The position numbers were made by a program, and so were the translations under genes. Shown piece after piece: positions 7,626 through 16,049 of a stretch of 64,000 nucleotides of DNA. The notes below the pieces were generated by a model. The model saw only the letters and a program-made list of their open reading frames with translations, was not told the DNA's origin and searched no databases. Numbering within the stretch: the stretch's first letter is position 1; each line of letters starts with the position of its first letter. This DNA is from DATJPY01 sp035506135 (GTDB lineage Bacteria > Myxococcota_A > UBA9160 > PR03): NCBI GenBank assembly GCA_035506135.1, contig DATJPY010000112.1, positions 71,122-135,121 of the forward strand, read 5' to 3'.

Positions 7626-8900
7626 GTGGATCCCCTCTCCCTCCTGATGTGGCCCACGCTGCCCTTCAAGCGGCTGTGCGCCGTGCCCGCCGACCTGTCG
7701 AGCATCACCGATCGCGCGGACGAGGTGCCGCCCCGCGACGTCGACCTCGCCGAGGGCGCCTGCGAGCGCGTCTGGAAGAGCGTCGAGAGGGTCTACCGCA
7801 CGGGGCTCTATCCGGCCGTGCAGCTCTGCGTCTTCTACCGCGGGGCGATCGTGCTCGACCGCGCCCTCGGCTTCGCCGCGGGCGCCGCGCCCGAGGATCC
7901 GCCCGATGCGCCGAAGCTCCCGGTCACCACCGAGACGCCCTTCTGCATCTACTCCGCCTCGAAGGCGGTGACCGCGATGCTGATCCACAAGCTCGACGAC
8001 CGCGGCGCGCTGCACATCGACGATCGCGTCTGCGACTACCTGCCCGAGTTCGCGCACGGCGGCAAGGATCAGATCACGATCGGGCACGTGCTCTGCCACC
8101 GCGCCGGGATCCCCAACATCCCCCGCGGAGCGCTCGATCTCGACCTGCTCGAGCGGCCCGGCGAGATCATCCGCCTGCTCGCCGAGATGCCGCTCGTCGC
8201 GCGGCCGGGTCGCCGCCTCGCCTACCACGCGGTGACGGGCGGCTTCGTGCTGGGCGAGGTGGTGCGGCGCGCCACCGGCGAGGACATTCGCACCGTCCTC
8301 ACCAAGGAGATCCGCGAGCCACTCGGCCTGCGCTGGCTCTCCTATGGGGCGGCGCCGGAGGATGCGGGCCGCATCGCGCAGGACGCGCTGACCGGCGTTC
8401 CACCGCTGCCGCCCTTCGCGCAGCTCTTCGAGCGGGCGCTCGGCGCGCCGGCCTCGCGCGTGATCGAGATCGCGCGCGATCCGCGCTTCCTCGCCGCGAT
8501 CCTGCCAGCCGCCAACGTGATCACCACCGCGCGCGAGCTGGCGATCTTCTACGAGTGCCTGCGCAACCGCGGCGGCTTCGGAGCGGCGCGCGTGTTCGAG
8601 CCGCGCACCGTGCGCCGCGCCACCGCGGAGCAGAGCTACTGGGAGCTCGACCTCACGCTCGGCATGCCGCTGCGCTACGGGCTCGGCTTCATGCTGGGCG
8701 GCCGCCTGTGGAGCCTCTTCGGCCCCGACACGCCCCACGCCTTCGGCCACCTCGGATTCACCAACGTGCTCGGCTGGGCGGACCCGGAGCGCGAGCTGGC
8801 GGCGGCCTTCCTCACCAGCGGGAAGCCCTTCCTCAACCTCGAGGCGGTCCGGCTCTACCAGCTCCTGATGGCGATCGACCGCGAGTTCCCGAAGGCGTGA
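7626..8900 (+). CDS. Serine hydrolase of the beta-lactamase/esterase (class C-like) family
   Basis: A 424-residue cytoplasmic protein with the penicillin-binding fold. The SxxK motif is at S110-K113 in YSASKAVTA, a Tyr at about 200 in AYHAVTGG takes the YxN position, and HLG at 375-377 takes the KTG position. That set is typical of EstB-type esterases and LACTB-like hydrolases rather than true beta-lactamases. No signal peptide is seen, which also argues against antibiotic resistance. GTG at 7626 is chosen; an ATG seven codons downstream is possible. The stop TGA overlaps the next ATG by one base. Substrate unknown. Confidence 0.85.
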   Translation: MDPLSLLMWPTLPFKRLCAVPADLSSITDRADEVPPRDVDLAEGACERVWKSVERVYRTGLYPAVQLCVFYRGAIVLDRALGFAAGAAPEDPPDAPKLPVTTETPFCIYSASKAVTAMLIHKLDDRGALHIDDRVCDYLPEFAHGGKDQITIGHVLCHRAGIPNIPRGALDLDLLERPGEIIRLLAEMPLVARPGRRLAYHAVTGGFVLGEVVRRATGEDIRTVLTKEIREPLGLRWLSYGAAPEDAGRIAQDALTGVPPLPPFAQLFERALGAPASRVIEIARDPRFLAAILPAANVITTARELAIFYECLRNRGGFGAARVFEPRTVRRATAEQSYWELDLTLGMPLRYGLGFMLGGRLWSLFGPDTPHAFGHLGFTNVLGWADPERELAAAFLTSGKPFLNLEAVRLYQLLMAIDREFPKA

Positions 8901-9490
8901 TGCCGCCCGAGCGCCGCGCCGTCTGGCTGATCCGCCACGCCGAGAGCTCCTGGAACGCGCTCGGGCGCTGGCAGGGCTGGAGCGATCCGGGGCTCTCCGC
9001 GCGCGGCCGCGAGCAGGCGCACCAGCTCGCGCGCGAGCTCGCCGCCGCGGGGATCGAGGGCATCGTCGCGAGCGACCTCCGGCGCGCGCAGGAGACCGCG
9101 GAGATCGTGGCGGGTGCGCTCGGCCTCGAGCTGGCGGTCGACACGCGGCTGCGCGAGCGCGACCTCGGCCACTGGGCGGGGCTCACGACTCCGGAGATCG
9201 CAGGGCGCTGGCCCGACCTCCTGGCGCGGCTCCGCGCGCGCGATCCCGAGCTGCAGCCCGGCGGCGGCGAGTCGACCCGACAGGTGCAGGTGCGCCTGCG
9301 CTCCTTCCTGGCCGATCTCGCGGCGCGACCGCACCCGGCGCGAGTGGCCCTCGTGACGCACGGCGGTGTCATTCGGGCGCTCGGCGCCGCGGCGCCGGTG
9401 CTGAACGCCTCGTGGCTCGCGTCCACGCTCGACACGCTCCAGGCCGAGCTCGAGAGCGCGGCCCCCGCGCCGGAGGCCGAGGCGCTCTAG
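8900..9490 (+). CDS. Histidine phosphatase (phosphoglycerate-mutase-like)
   Basis: A 196-residue member of the histidine phosphatase superfamily. The RHG-type motif reads LIRHAESSWN with the phospho-acceptor H13; the second catalytic His is H154 in VTHGG, and RERDLGHWAG supplies the acid Glu. Size and the small cap fit CobC/GpmB-like phosphatases rather than glycolytic mutase. It overlaps the serine hydrolase by one base and ends the plus-strand run that started with the amidase. The substrate cannot be inferred from context. Confidence 0.88.
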   Translation: MPPERRAVWLIRHAESSWNALGRWQGWSDPGLSARGREQAHQLARELAAAGIEGIVASDLRRAQETAEIVAGALGLELAVDTRLRERDLGHWAGLTTPEIAGRWPDLLARLRARDPELQPGGGESTRQVQVRLRSFLADLAARPHPARVALVTHGGVIRALGAAAPVLNASWLASTLDTLQAELESAAPAPEAEAL

Positions 9491-9529
9491 CTGCCGACTT
9501 CACTCGGCTCCGAAGACTGCGCCTCGCTG

Positions 9530-10360
9530 CTAGCGCGTCTGGCTGCGGGTGACCTGGGTGCCGATCCAGCGAACCAGCCCCGGCGCGAACCGCTTCAGGT
9601 AGTAGAACGTCCAGGCCTCGGGCGAGATCGGCGCCACGGTGCGGTCGCGCTGCACCGCGCGGAGCACGTTCTCGGCGACCCGCTCGGGCGTGTAGTTGCG
9701 CCGCGCGAAGGCGCGCGCGGCCCGCTCTCGCGCGACCTCGCTGGCGGCCGCGCCGCGCCAGCGGCTCCTGCGCACGATGGGCGTGTTGATGACCCCCGGA
9801 CACACGGCCGTGACGCCGATCCGATGCGGCGCGAGCTCCTCGCGCAACGCCTCGGAAAGGCCGAGCACGGCGAACTTGGTGGCCGTGTAGGCGGGAAGGG
9901 CCGCGCTCGCGACGTAGCCCGCCATCGACGAAACGTTGACCACGTGTCCGCCGCCGCCGCGTTCCACCATCTTCGGGACGAAGCAGTGCAGGCCGTGCAC
10001 GACGCCGAACAGGTTGATGCCGACGATCCAGCGCCAGTCTTCGATCGAGGTGTCGAGGACCCCGCCGCCCAGGCCGACGCCGGCGTTGTTCATCAGCAGG
10101 TCGACGGCCGGCGCGCGCTCGTGCACCTCGCGCGCGAAGCCCTGCATCTCCTCGGCGCTCGCGACGTCGACGCGCCGCGCGAGCACCTCCGCTCCCAGGC
10201 GCCGCGCCTCGGCCTCGGTCTCCGCGAGGCCGCCCTCGTCGATGTCGCACAGCGCGAGGCGCGCGCCGCGGCGGGCGAAGGCGAGGGCGCTGGCGCGCCC
10301 GATGCCGCTGCCGGCTCCCGTCACCAGCGCCAGCCGGCCGTCGAGGCGCCGCACGTCCAT
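9530..10360 (-). CDS. Short-chain dehydrogenase/reductase (classical SDR)
   Basis: A 276-residue NAD(P)-dependent oxidoreductase. It has the cofactor loop TGAGSGIG (14-21), NNAG near 90, and the catalytic Tyr158/Lys162 in YTATK with a preceding NVSSMAG Ser. An acidic residue ends the second strand (LCDIDEGG), which favours NAD(H). The C-terminus has an extra about 30 residues with aromatic and basic character (FYYLKRFAPGLVRW), possibly a membrane-contact helix as in lipid-acting SDRs. Its ATG starts directly after the stop of the AMP-forming ligase, with no spacer, so the two are probably co-translated and act on related acyl or sterol-like substrates (inference). Confidence 0.88.
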   Translation of the reverse strand: MDVRRLDGRLALVTGAGSGIGRASALAFARRGARLALCDIDEGGLAETEAEARRLGAEVLARRVDVASAEEMQGFAREVHERAPAVDLLMNNAGVGLGGGVLDTSIEDWRWIVGINLFGVVHGLHCFVPKMVERGGGGHVVNVSSMAGYVASAALPAYTATKFAVLGLSEALREELAPHRIGVTAVCPGVINTPIVRRSRWRGAAASEVARERAARAFARRNYTPERVAENVLRAVQRDRTVAPISPEAWTFYYLKRFAPGLVRWIGTQVTRSQTR

Positions 10361-12070
10361 CTACCCGAGGTCCTCGGTCTGGAAGGGCACCGCGCCCGTG
10401 CCGCGGAACACGTTCTTGAGCAGCTTGCCGGCGGGGTTCCGCGGCAGCGGCTTGTCGCTGAACTCGACGATCTCGGGCATCTTGAAGCGGGCGAGGTGCG
10501 CGGCCACGTGCCGCTGCACGGCCGCAGCGTCGAGCCGCGAGCCCGGGACCCGGCACACGATGGCCTTGACCCGCTCGCCGAGCTCCGGATCCGGCACACC
10601 GATCACGCACGCCTCGTCGATCTCGGGGTGGTCCGCCAGCACGTTCTCGATCTCGGTGCAGTACACGTTCTCGCCGCCGCGGATGATCATGTCCTTGGCG
10701 CGGTCCGCGATGAAGAAGAAGCCCTCGCCGTCGCGGGTGCCGAGGTCGCCCGTGCGCAGCCATCCGTCGACCACCGTCTCGGCGGTGGCGTCGGGACGGT
10801 TCCAGTAGCCCGGCGTCACGGTGGGGCCGCGGATCCAGAGCTCGCCGAGCTCGCCGTCGGGAAGCGCGCGGCCCTGAGCGTCGGCGATCTTCATCTCGAG
10901 GATGGGCAGCGGCCGTCCGATCGAGCCGCTGCGGCCGATCAGGTCCTTGCCGCCGTTCAGCGTCGCGACGCCGTGGGTCTCGGTCAGCCCGTAGGCGTTC
11001 GTGTAGTTCTCCTTGACCGGCAGCACCTCGCGCGCGCGCTTGAGCGTCTCGGGCGGCATCGGAGCCGCGCCGAACGACACGGCGGTCAGGCTCGAGAGGT
11101 CGTAGCGCGCGACGTCGGGGTGGTGCACCACGCGGTGGAGCATCGTCGGCACACTCCCCCAGGTGGTGATGCGCTCGCGCTCGATCAGCTGCATCACCTT
11201 GGCCGGCTCGAAGCGGCCGTCGAGGAACACCAGCTTGGCGCCCGCCGTGAGCGCCGTGCACGTCACCGAGTGCAGGCCGCCGACGTGGAAGAGCGGCGTG
11301 GTCAGCAGGTTGGTCATCTGGCCGCCGCCGCTCGGGATCAGCGAGCCGCCGCCGAGCAGGGCGCCCGCCACGCCGCCGAACACGATGCCGATCACCTGCG
11401 CGACCGTCCCGCCGTGCGTCGTGATGCAGCCCTTGGGGCGTCCGGTGGTGCCCGAGGTGTAGAGGATCACCCAGGGGTCGCTCTCGTCGATCGGCTCGGT
11501 CGGCGGATCGTCGCACGGCGACTCGAGTGCGGCGATCGGGATCGTCCCGCGCGGCGGGTGCTCGCCGACGAAGAAGATCTTCTCGAGCGAGGGCAGGCGG
11601 CCCGCGAGCGCCTCGACGCGCGGCCAGCCGCGCTCGTCGACGACGAGGAATCGGCTGCCCGAGTCGCCGAGGCCGTACTCGATCTCCTCCGGCGCCCACC
11701 AGCCGTTCAGCCCGACCGCGATGCCTCCGGCCGAGGTCGCGCCGAAGAGCGCGATCAGCCAGTCGGGCGAGTTGAGGGCGAGGATCGCCACCCGATCCCC
11801 CTTGCGCAGGCCGTGATCCTCGCGCAGCGCGCGCGCGGCCCCCCAGACGTGGCGCGCAAAGTCGCCGTAGGAGAGCCGCCGCTCGCCGTGCACCATGCAC
11901 GGAAGGTCTCCGCGCAGCGCCAGGTTGACGATCTTCTCGCGCATCGAGCGCTCGCGGTTCTTCCAGTTGCGGATCGGCCCGCGCGCGGTCTCGGTCTCGA
12001 CGACCTCGAACGGCGCACCCGCCGCGGTGAGCTGGGCGACGATCTGCGGATAGCGCGAGTCCGCGCTCAT
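10361..12070 (-). CDS. AMP-forming acyl-CoA synthetase/ligase (ANL family)
   Basis: A 569-residue adenylate-forming enzyme that activates a carboxylic acid with ATP, usually for CoA thioester formation. The P-loop YTSGTTGRPKG lies near residues 202-212, GYWNRPDAT and RTGDLGTRDGEG (hinge region) lie further on, and PRNPAGKLLK near the C-terminus carries the catalytic Lys. No carrier-protein domain is attached. The ATG overlaps the stop of the upstream fusion gene by four bases (ATGA). With the adjacent SDR it could feed fatty, aromatic or steroid acids into catabolism; the exact substrate is unknown. Confidence 0.88.
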   Translation of the reverse strand: MSADSRYPQIVAQLTAAGAPFEVVETETARGPIRNWKNRERSMREKIVNLALRGDLPCMVHGERRLSYGDFARHVWGAARALREDHGLRKGDRVAILALNSPDWLIALFGATSAGGIAVGLNGWWAPEEIEYGLGDSGSRFLVVDERGWPRVEALAGRLPSLEKIFFVGEHPPRGTIPIAALESPCDDPPTEPIDESDPWVILYTSGTTGRPKGCITTHGGTVAQVIGIVFGGVAGALLGGGSLIPSGGGQMTNLLTTPLFHVGGLHSVTCTALTAGAKLVFLDGRFEPAKVMQLIERERITTWGSVPTMLHRVVHHPDVARYDLSSLTAVSFGAAPMPPETLKRAREVLPVKENYTNAYGLTETHGVATLNGGKDLIGRSGSIGRPLPILEMKIADAQGRALPDGELGELWIRGPTVTPGYWNRPDATAETVVDGWLRTGDLGTRDGEGFFFIADRAKDMIIRGGENVYCTEIENVLADHPEIDEACVIGVPDPELGERVKAIVCRVPGSRLDAAAVQRHVAAHLARFKMPEIVEFSDKPLPRNPAGKLLKNVFRGTGAVPFQTEDLG

Positions 12071-14964
12071 CCCGGTCCTCCTTCGAGCGCCGGTAGGCCT
12101 CCGCCGCCGAGCGCGCCCGGCGCCGCGGGCGCGGGCACGCCGCCGAGCTGGCGCCGCAGCGGGCCCACCCGTACCTCGGCCGCGGCCAGACCGTTGGTGC
12201 AGCTCGCGTCGCCCGGCGGATGGCACTGCTCCCAGATCAGGGCCAGCGACTCGCGCGAGAAGGGCGTGCCGTGGTGGTAGTACTGGACGTACAGGTCGGT
12301 GAGGCGCTCGGCCTGTGCGGCGTCGAGGGCGCCCTCCGAGCCCGCACCGCTCGGGAAGAGCCCCACGAGGTGACGTAGCTTGGTGTCGGTCAGATGCGGG
12401 GCGAAGGGCCCGAACTGGCGCAGGTTGGCGAGGAGCTGGTCGCGCGCCTGCGAGCTCGGGATCTCGCGGATCCAGTCGGCGATCAGCGTCGCGCAGAGGG
12501 TCGGGATGTTCTGGCACGCCTGGCCCGCGAGCTCGCGGTGCGCGTCGTCCGAGAGCTTGCCGCCGGAGAGCGCGGCGTAGCGGCGCAGCAGCGAGTTCTC
12601 GGCGCCGATCGCCGCCGGCGCGCGCCGGATCGTCGGCGGGAGCTCCGCCTGCTGCCCGCGGAAGAAGGCCCGCGCGGCGCGCTGGCTCAGCACCGGGTGC
12701 ATGAGCGTCTGCACGTCGCCGGTGAGATGCGCGGCGTTCACGACGCCGAGGGGCAGGAGCTCGTGCGCGAGCAGCGCGGGGAAGCTCTGGACCCTCGAGC
12801 GTCGCAGGCCGGCCGCGATGTCCGGCTCGGCAGTGCGCGCCATGATCCGGCGCAGATCGAGGGCGTGCTCTGGGGATTGGAAGCCGAGCAGGATCAGGTC
12901 GGGGCCGACGCCGTACCAGACGGCGACGTGGTCGAAGACGGAGGCGTAGGTGCGCAACACCAGCTCGACCACCTCGCTGTCGTTCTCGTAGAGGTGGAAC
13001 CACTGGGCGTAGACGCCGCCCGGGCGCAGGCGCTCGCGCGCGGCCGTCAGGAACTCGCGGCTGAAGAGCATCTCGACACCGCTCACCCACGGATTGCTCG
13101 GCTCCGAGACGATGATGTCGTAGCCCTCGCCGCTGCGGAGCAGTGCGCGGTACGCGTCGGAGAGGATCACCTCGGTCTTCGGATTGGCGAGCGCTCCCTG
13201 GTTCGCGTGCTCGAAGTGCGAGGCGGCCTGGATCACGGCCGGCGAGATCTCCGCCACGGTGACGTGCTGCATCGAGTCGAGCGCGGCCAGCTCTCCCACC
13301 GTGACGCCGGTGCCGTATCCGATCACGAACGCGCGCTCGGCGCGCTCGGCGAAGATCGCCGGGAGCAGCGCGGCCAGCGCCATCGTGGGGTAGTCGACGT
13401 GGATCGAGCCGTCGGGCTTGCCGTTGGTGACGATCGCGGTGTCGGGCTGGCCCTCGGTCATCGCGTCGAGCACGGCGACGGAGGAGTTGGGATCGTCCTT
13501 GTAGAAGGAGACGCGCGTCCCCCGCCGGATCGCGGCGAAGAAGCGGTCGGCCCCGCCCTCGGTCAGACCGGGGTGCGGCTGGCGCATCCGGAATGCGCCC
13601 GACGCCAGCCGGGCCGTGTCCCAGGGCGCCATGTGGCTGATCCCGATCCCGATCGGCAGGGCGACGAGCGCGAGCATCGCCAGCTTGGGGAGATCCATCA
13701 CCCGCGCCGAGGCCAGCGTCGCCGCGACGACCACCGCGGCGAGCGCGACGCGATAGACCTCGTGGAGGTCGAGCCAGTAGAAGAGCAGGTACCCGCCGCC
13801 GAGCGCGCCGAGGAGCGAGCCGACCGTGTTCCATGCGTACAGGCGTCCGGCCGCCGCGCCGAGATCGCCGGCCTCGCGGCGAAGCTGGTGGAAGATCAGC
13901 GGGAGCGTCGCGCCGGAGAGCCCGATCGGGAGGGCGAGCACGGCGAGCGTGCCGAGGAAGAGCGCGAGCTGGTAGGGGTAGAACGCGCGGTCCAGGTCTC
14001 GGAACAGCGAGCGCACGGCGTGCGCCGCGTAGGGCGCGTTCTGGAGCTGGGGGTAGAGCAGCGCCAGCAACGCGACCAGCGCCCACTGCACGCAGGGCAG
14101 GGTGTAGGCCCCGATGCGCGGCAGGGCGGAGACGGCGAACGAGCCGAGCGCGATGCAGAGCACGAAGACCGCCACCACCATCGCGAAGGTGTAGTTCGAC
14201 GAGCCGAGCGCGAGGCCGCCGAGGCGGATCAGCACGGTCTCGAGCGTGATGGCGGCGAACCCGACGAGCAGGGCGACCGCGGCGTAGGGGCCGATCGCGG
14301 GGGACGCTCCGGGCGCCGGCGCCGGGATCGCGAGAGCGCCGCGCGGCCGCAACCCGAGCGCCAGGAAGGCGCTGCCCGCGCCGAGGTTCACCGCCCCCAT
14401 CGCCAGCACGACCTTCTCGAGGCCGAGCCAGGGGATCAGCCAGAACGCGGCCGCGAGCGCTCCCGCGAAGGCGCCGATGGTGTTGAAGGCATACACGAAG
14501 GCGTGGATGCGGGTCGCGTCGGCGAGGCCACGCGCGAGCGCCTGCGTGAGGATCGGGATGGTGCCGCCCATCAGGATGGTCGGCGGCAGGATCAGCAGCG
14601 CCGCGAGGGAGACGTCGAGCGCGAAGCCGGCGCCGCCGGCGCGGTGGGGGATCGCGAACGAGAGCGCGCGCACCGCGCGGAACAGGAGCGGGAAGAGGAG
14701 CGCGTGCGCGCCGATGCCCGCCTCGACGCAGCCGTACAGGAGGAGCAGACGCGGCGGCGTCCCGCGCTCGGCGGCGCGCGCGAGGACGCGGAGCGTCACG
14801 CGGCCGAACAGCGCGTACCCGAGCGAGAGCCCGCCGAGGAAGAGCGCCAGCACGGCGGCGGTCGCCTCGCTGTGCGAGCCCAGCAGCGTGGCGAGGTACT
14901 TCTGCCAGGCGACCTCGTACACCAGGCCGCTGAAGCCGGTGAGCATGGTGAGCACGAGTGCCAT
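12067..14964 (-). CDS. Fused MFS-like membrane protein / spermidine-synthase-like protein
   Basis: A 965-residue protein. The first about 450 residues hold many hydrophobic helices, starting with MLTGFSGLVYEVAWQKYL, the start typical of 'fused MFS/spermidine synthase' proteins. From about residue 500 a Rossmann methyltransferase-like domain follows with IGYGTGVT (near 545) and IIVSEPSNPWVSG, as in polyamine aminopropyltransferases. About 200 further residues are not recognised. Whether it makes polyamines is unclear: in these fusions the catalytic Asp set is often changed. The ATG at 14964 begins just before the first membrane helix. First gene of the minus-strand three-gene run, divergent from the ATP-grasp gene. 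Confidence 0.8.
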   Translation of the reverse strand: MALVLTMLTGFSGLVYEVAWQKYLATLLGSHSEATAAVLALFLGGLSLGYALFGRVTLRVLARAAERGTPPRLLLLYGCVEAGIGAHALLFPLLFRAVRALSFAIPHRAGGAGFALDVSLAALLILPPTILMGGTIPILTQALARGLADATRIHAFVYAFNTIGAFAGALAAAFWLIPWLGLEKVVLAMGAVNLGAGSAFLALGLRPRGALAIPAPAPGASPAIGPYAAVALLVGFAAITLETVLIRLGGLALGSSNYTFAMVVAVFVLCIALGSFAVSALPRIGAYTLPCVQWALVALLALLYPQLQNAPYAAHAVRSLFRDLDRAFYPYQLALFLGTLAVLALPIGLSGATLPLIFHQLRREAGDLGAAAGRLYAWNTVGSLLGALGGGYLLFYWLDLHEVYRVALAAVVVAATLASARVMDLPKLAMLALVALPIGIGISHMAPWDTARLASGAFRMRQPHPGLTEGGADRFFAAIRRGTRVSFYKDDPNSSVAVLDAMTEGQPDTAIVTNGKPDGSIHVDYPTMALAALLPAIFAERAERAFVIGYGTGVTVGELAALDSMQHVTVAEISPAVIQAASHFEHANQGALANPKTEVILSDAYRALLRSGEGYDIIVSEPSNPWVSGVEMLFSREFLTAARERLRPGGVYAQWFHLYENDSEVVELVLRTYASVFDHVAVWYGVGPDLILLGFQSPEHALDLRRIMARTAEPDIAAGLRRSRVQSFPALLAHELLPLGVVNAAHLTGDVQTLMHPVLSQRAARAFFRGQQAELPPTIRRAPAAIGAENSLLRRYAALSGGKLSDDAHRELAGQACQNIPTLCATLIADWIREIPSSQARDQLLANLRQFGPFAPHLTDTKLRHLVGLFPSGAGSEGALDAAQAERLTDLYVQYYHHGTPFSRESLALIWEQCHPPGDASCTNGLAAAEVRVGPLRRQLGGVPAPAAPGALGGGGLPALEGGPG

Positions 14965-15048
14965 CGCCCGGATCAAGCGCGTCTCCCGAGGCAGGGCGCC
15001 GTAGTGTGGCACAACCGCGCCGGGCCGGGCGCTATCCTGTGCGCCCTC

Positions 15049-16047
15049 ATGATCCCCCGTGCGATCGGCATCGTCTACGAGCTTTTCGGCAGCTATCCGG
15101 TACGGCCGGGCGATGCCCCCGACGCGCACGCCGAGTACGAGCCCGAGGCCACCGTGCTGGCGCTCGAGGACGCCGTGCGGCGGCTCGGGCACCGCCCGGT
15201 GCGCCTCGGCCGCCCGCACGACCTGCTCGCGGCCGGCGCCAAGGGCGACGTCGCCGTCGATGCCGCGCTCTCGATCGCCGAGGGCTACGGCTCGCGCAAT
15301 CGCGAGGCGTGGGCGCCCGTGCTGCTCGAGATGCTCGGCATCCCGCAGCTCGGCTCCGACGCGCTCACCCTCTCGCTCTCGCTCGACAAGGCCTGGACGC
15401 GCGCCGTCGTCGCGGAGGCGGGCGTCCCCGTGGCGCCCGGCGCGGTGGTCGCGACGCGCGAGCAGGCGCGGCGGCTCGCTCTCCCCGGCGGCTTCCCGTG
15501 CTTCGTGAAGCCGCGCTGGGAGGGCTCCGCGAAGGGGATCGGGCTGCGCTCGCGCGCGGACGACGCGGAGGAGCTCGCCGACGCCGTCGAGCGCGTGGTC
15601 GAGCGCTATCACCAGCCCGCGCTGGTGGAGCGATTCCTGCCCGGCCCCGAGTACACCGTGACGCTCGTCGGCAACTCACCGCCGCGCGCGCTCCCCGTCC
15701 TGCAGCGCGCGCTCGAGGAGGGCACCCGCATCGGCCTGCACGCCGTCGAGCGCGACGGCCCGGCGACGCTCCGCCACGTCGTGCCGGGCACGCTCGACGC
15801 GGCGCTCGAGGCGGAGCTCGTCCGCATCGCGACCCGAGCCTACGACGCGCTGGGGTGTCTCGACTTCGCGCGCGCCGACCTCAAGTGCGACGGGGAGGGC
15901 CGGCCCTGCTTCCTCGAGATCAACCCGCTCCCGACCTTCGCCCCGGACGGATCCTTCGGGATCACGGCCGAGCTCCTCGGCCGCCCGCTCGGCGACCTGC
16001 TCGCGGAGGTGCTCGCGCTCGGCCTGCGCCGCCTCGGGATCGGCTGA
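15049..16047 (+). CDS. ATP-grasp ligase related to D-alanine-D-alanine ligase
   Basis: A 332-residue ATP-grasp protein. The ATP-binding core is clear: FVKPRWEGSAKGIGLRS (about 150-166), the ALVERFLPGPEYTVTLVG segment, and the metal site ending FLEINPLPTF near 290-300. It resembles Ddl enzymes, but the N-terminus (YELFGSYP) lacks the usual glycine/serine loop of housekeeping Ddl. The location outside the mur cluster also suggests another substrate. A TATCCT -10-like hexamer 11 bases before the ATG would give a nearly leaderless mRNA. The stop is 2 bases from the KamA-like gene, so the two probably act together. Confidence 0.8.
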   Translation: MIPRAIGIVYELFGSYPVRPGDAPDAHAEYEPEATVLALEDAVRRLGHRPVRLGRPHDLLAAGAKGDVAVDAALSIAEGYGSRNREAWAPVLLEMLGIPQLGSDALTLSLSLDKAWTRAVVAEAGVPVAPGAVVATREQARRLALPGGFPCFVKPRWEGSAKGIGLRSRADDAEELADAVERVVERYHQPALVERFLPGPEYTVTLVGNSPPRALPVLQRALEEGTRIGLHAVERDGPATLRHVVPGTLDAALEAELVRIATRAYDALGCLDFARADLKCDGEGRPCFLEINPLPTFAPDGSFGITAELLGRPLGDLLAEVLALGLRRLGIG

Positions 16048-16049
16048 CC

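Noticed and set aside
7626..8900. Beta-lactamase resistance gene
   Set aside because: The SxxK and Tyr motifs are present, but there is no signal peptide and no KTG; an esterase-like hydrolase is more likely.
9491..9529. Possible degenerate copy of the dispersed repeat or a terminator between the convergent phosphatase and SDR genes
   Set aside because: Only a few short stretches resemble the repeat, and the inverted GCGCT/AGCGC pair is too far apart for a convincing stem.
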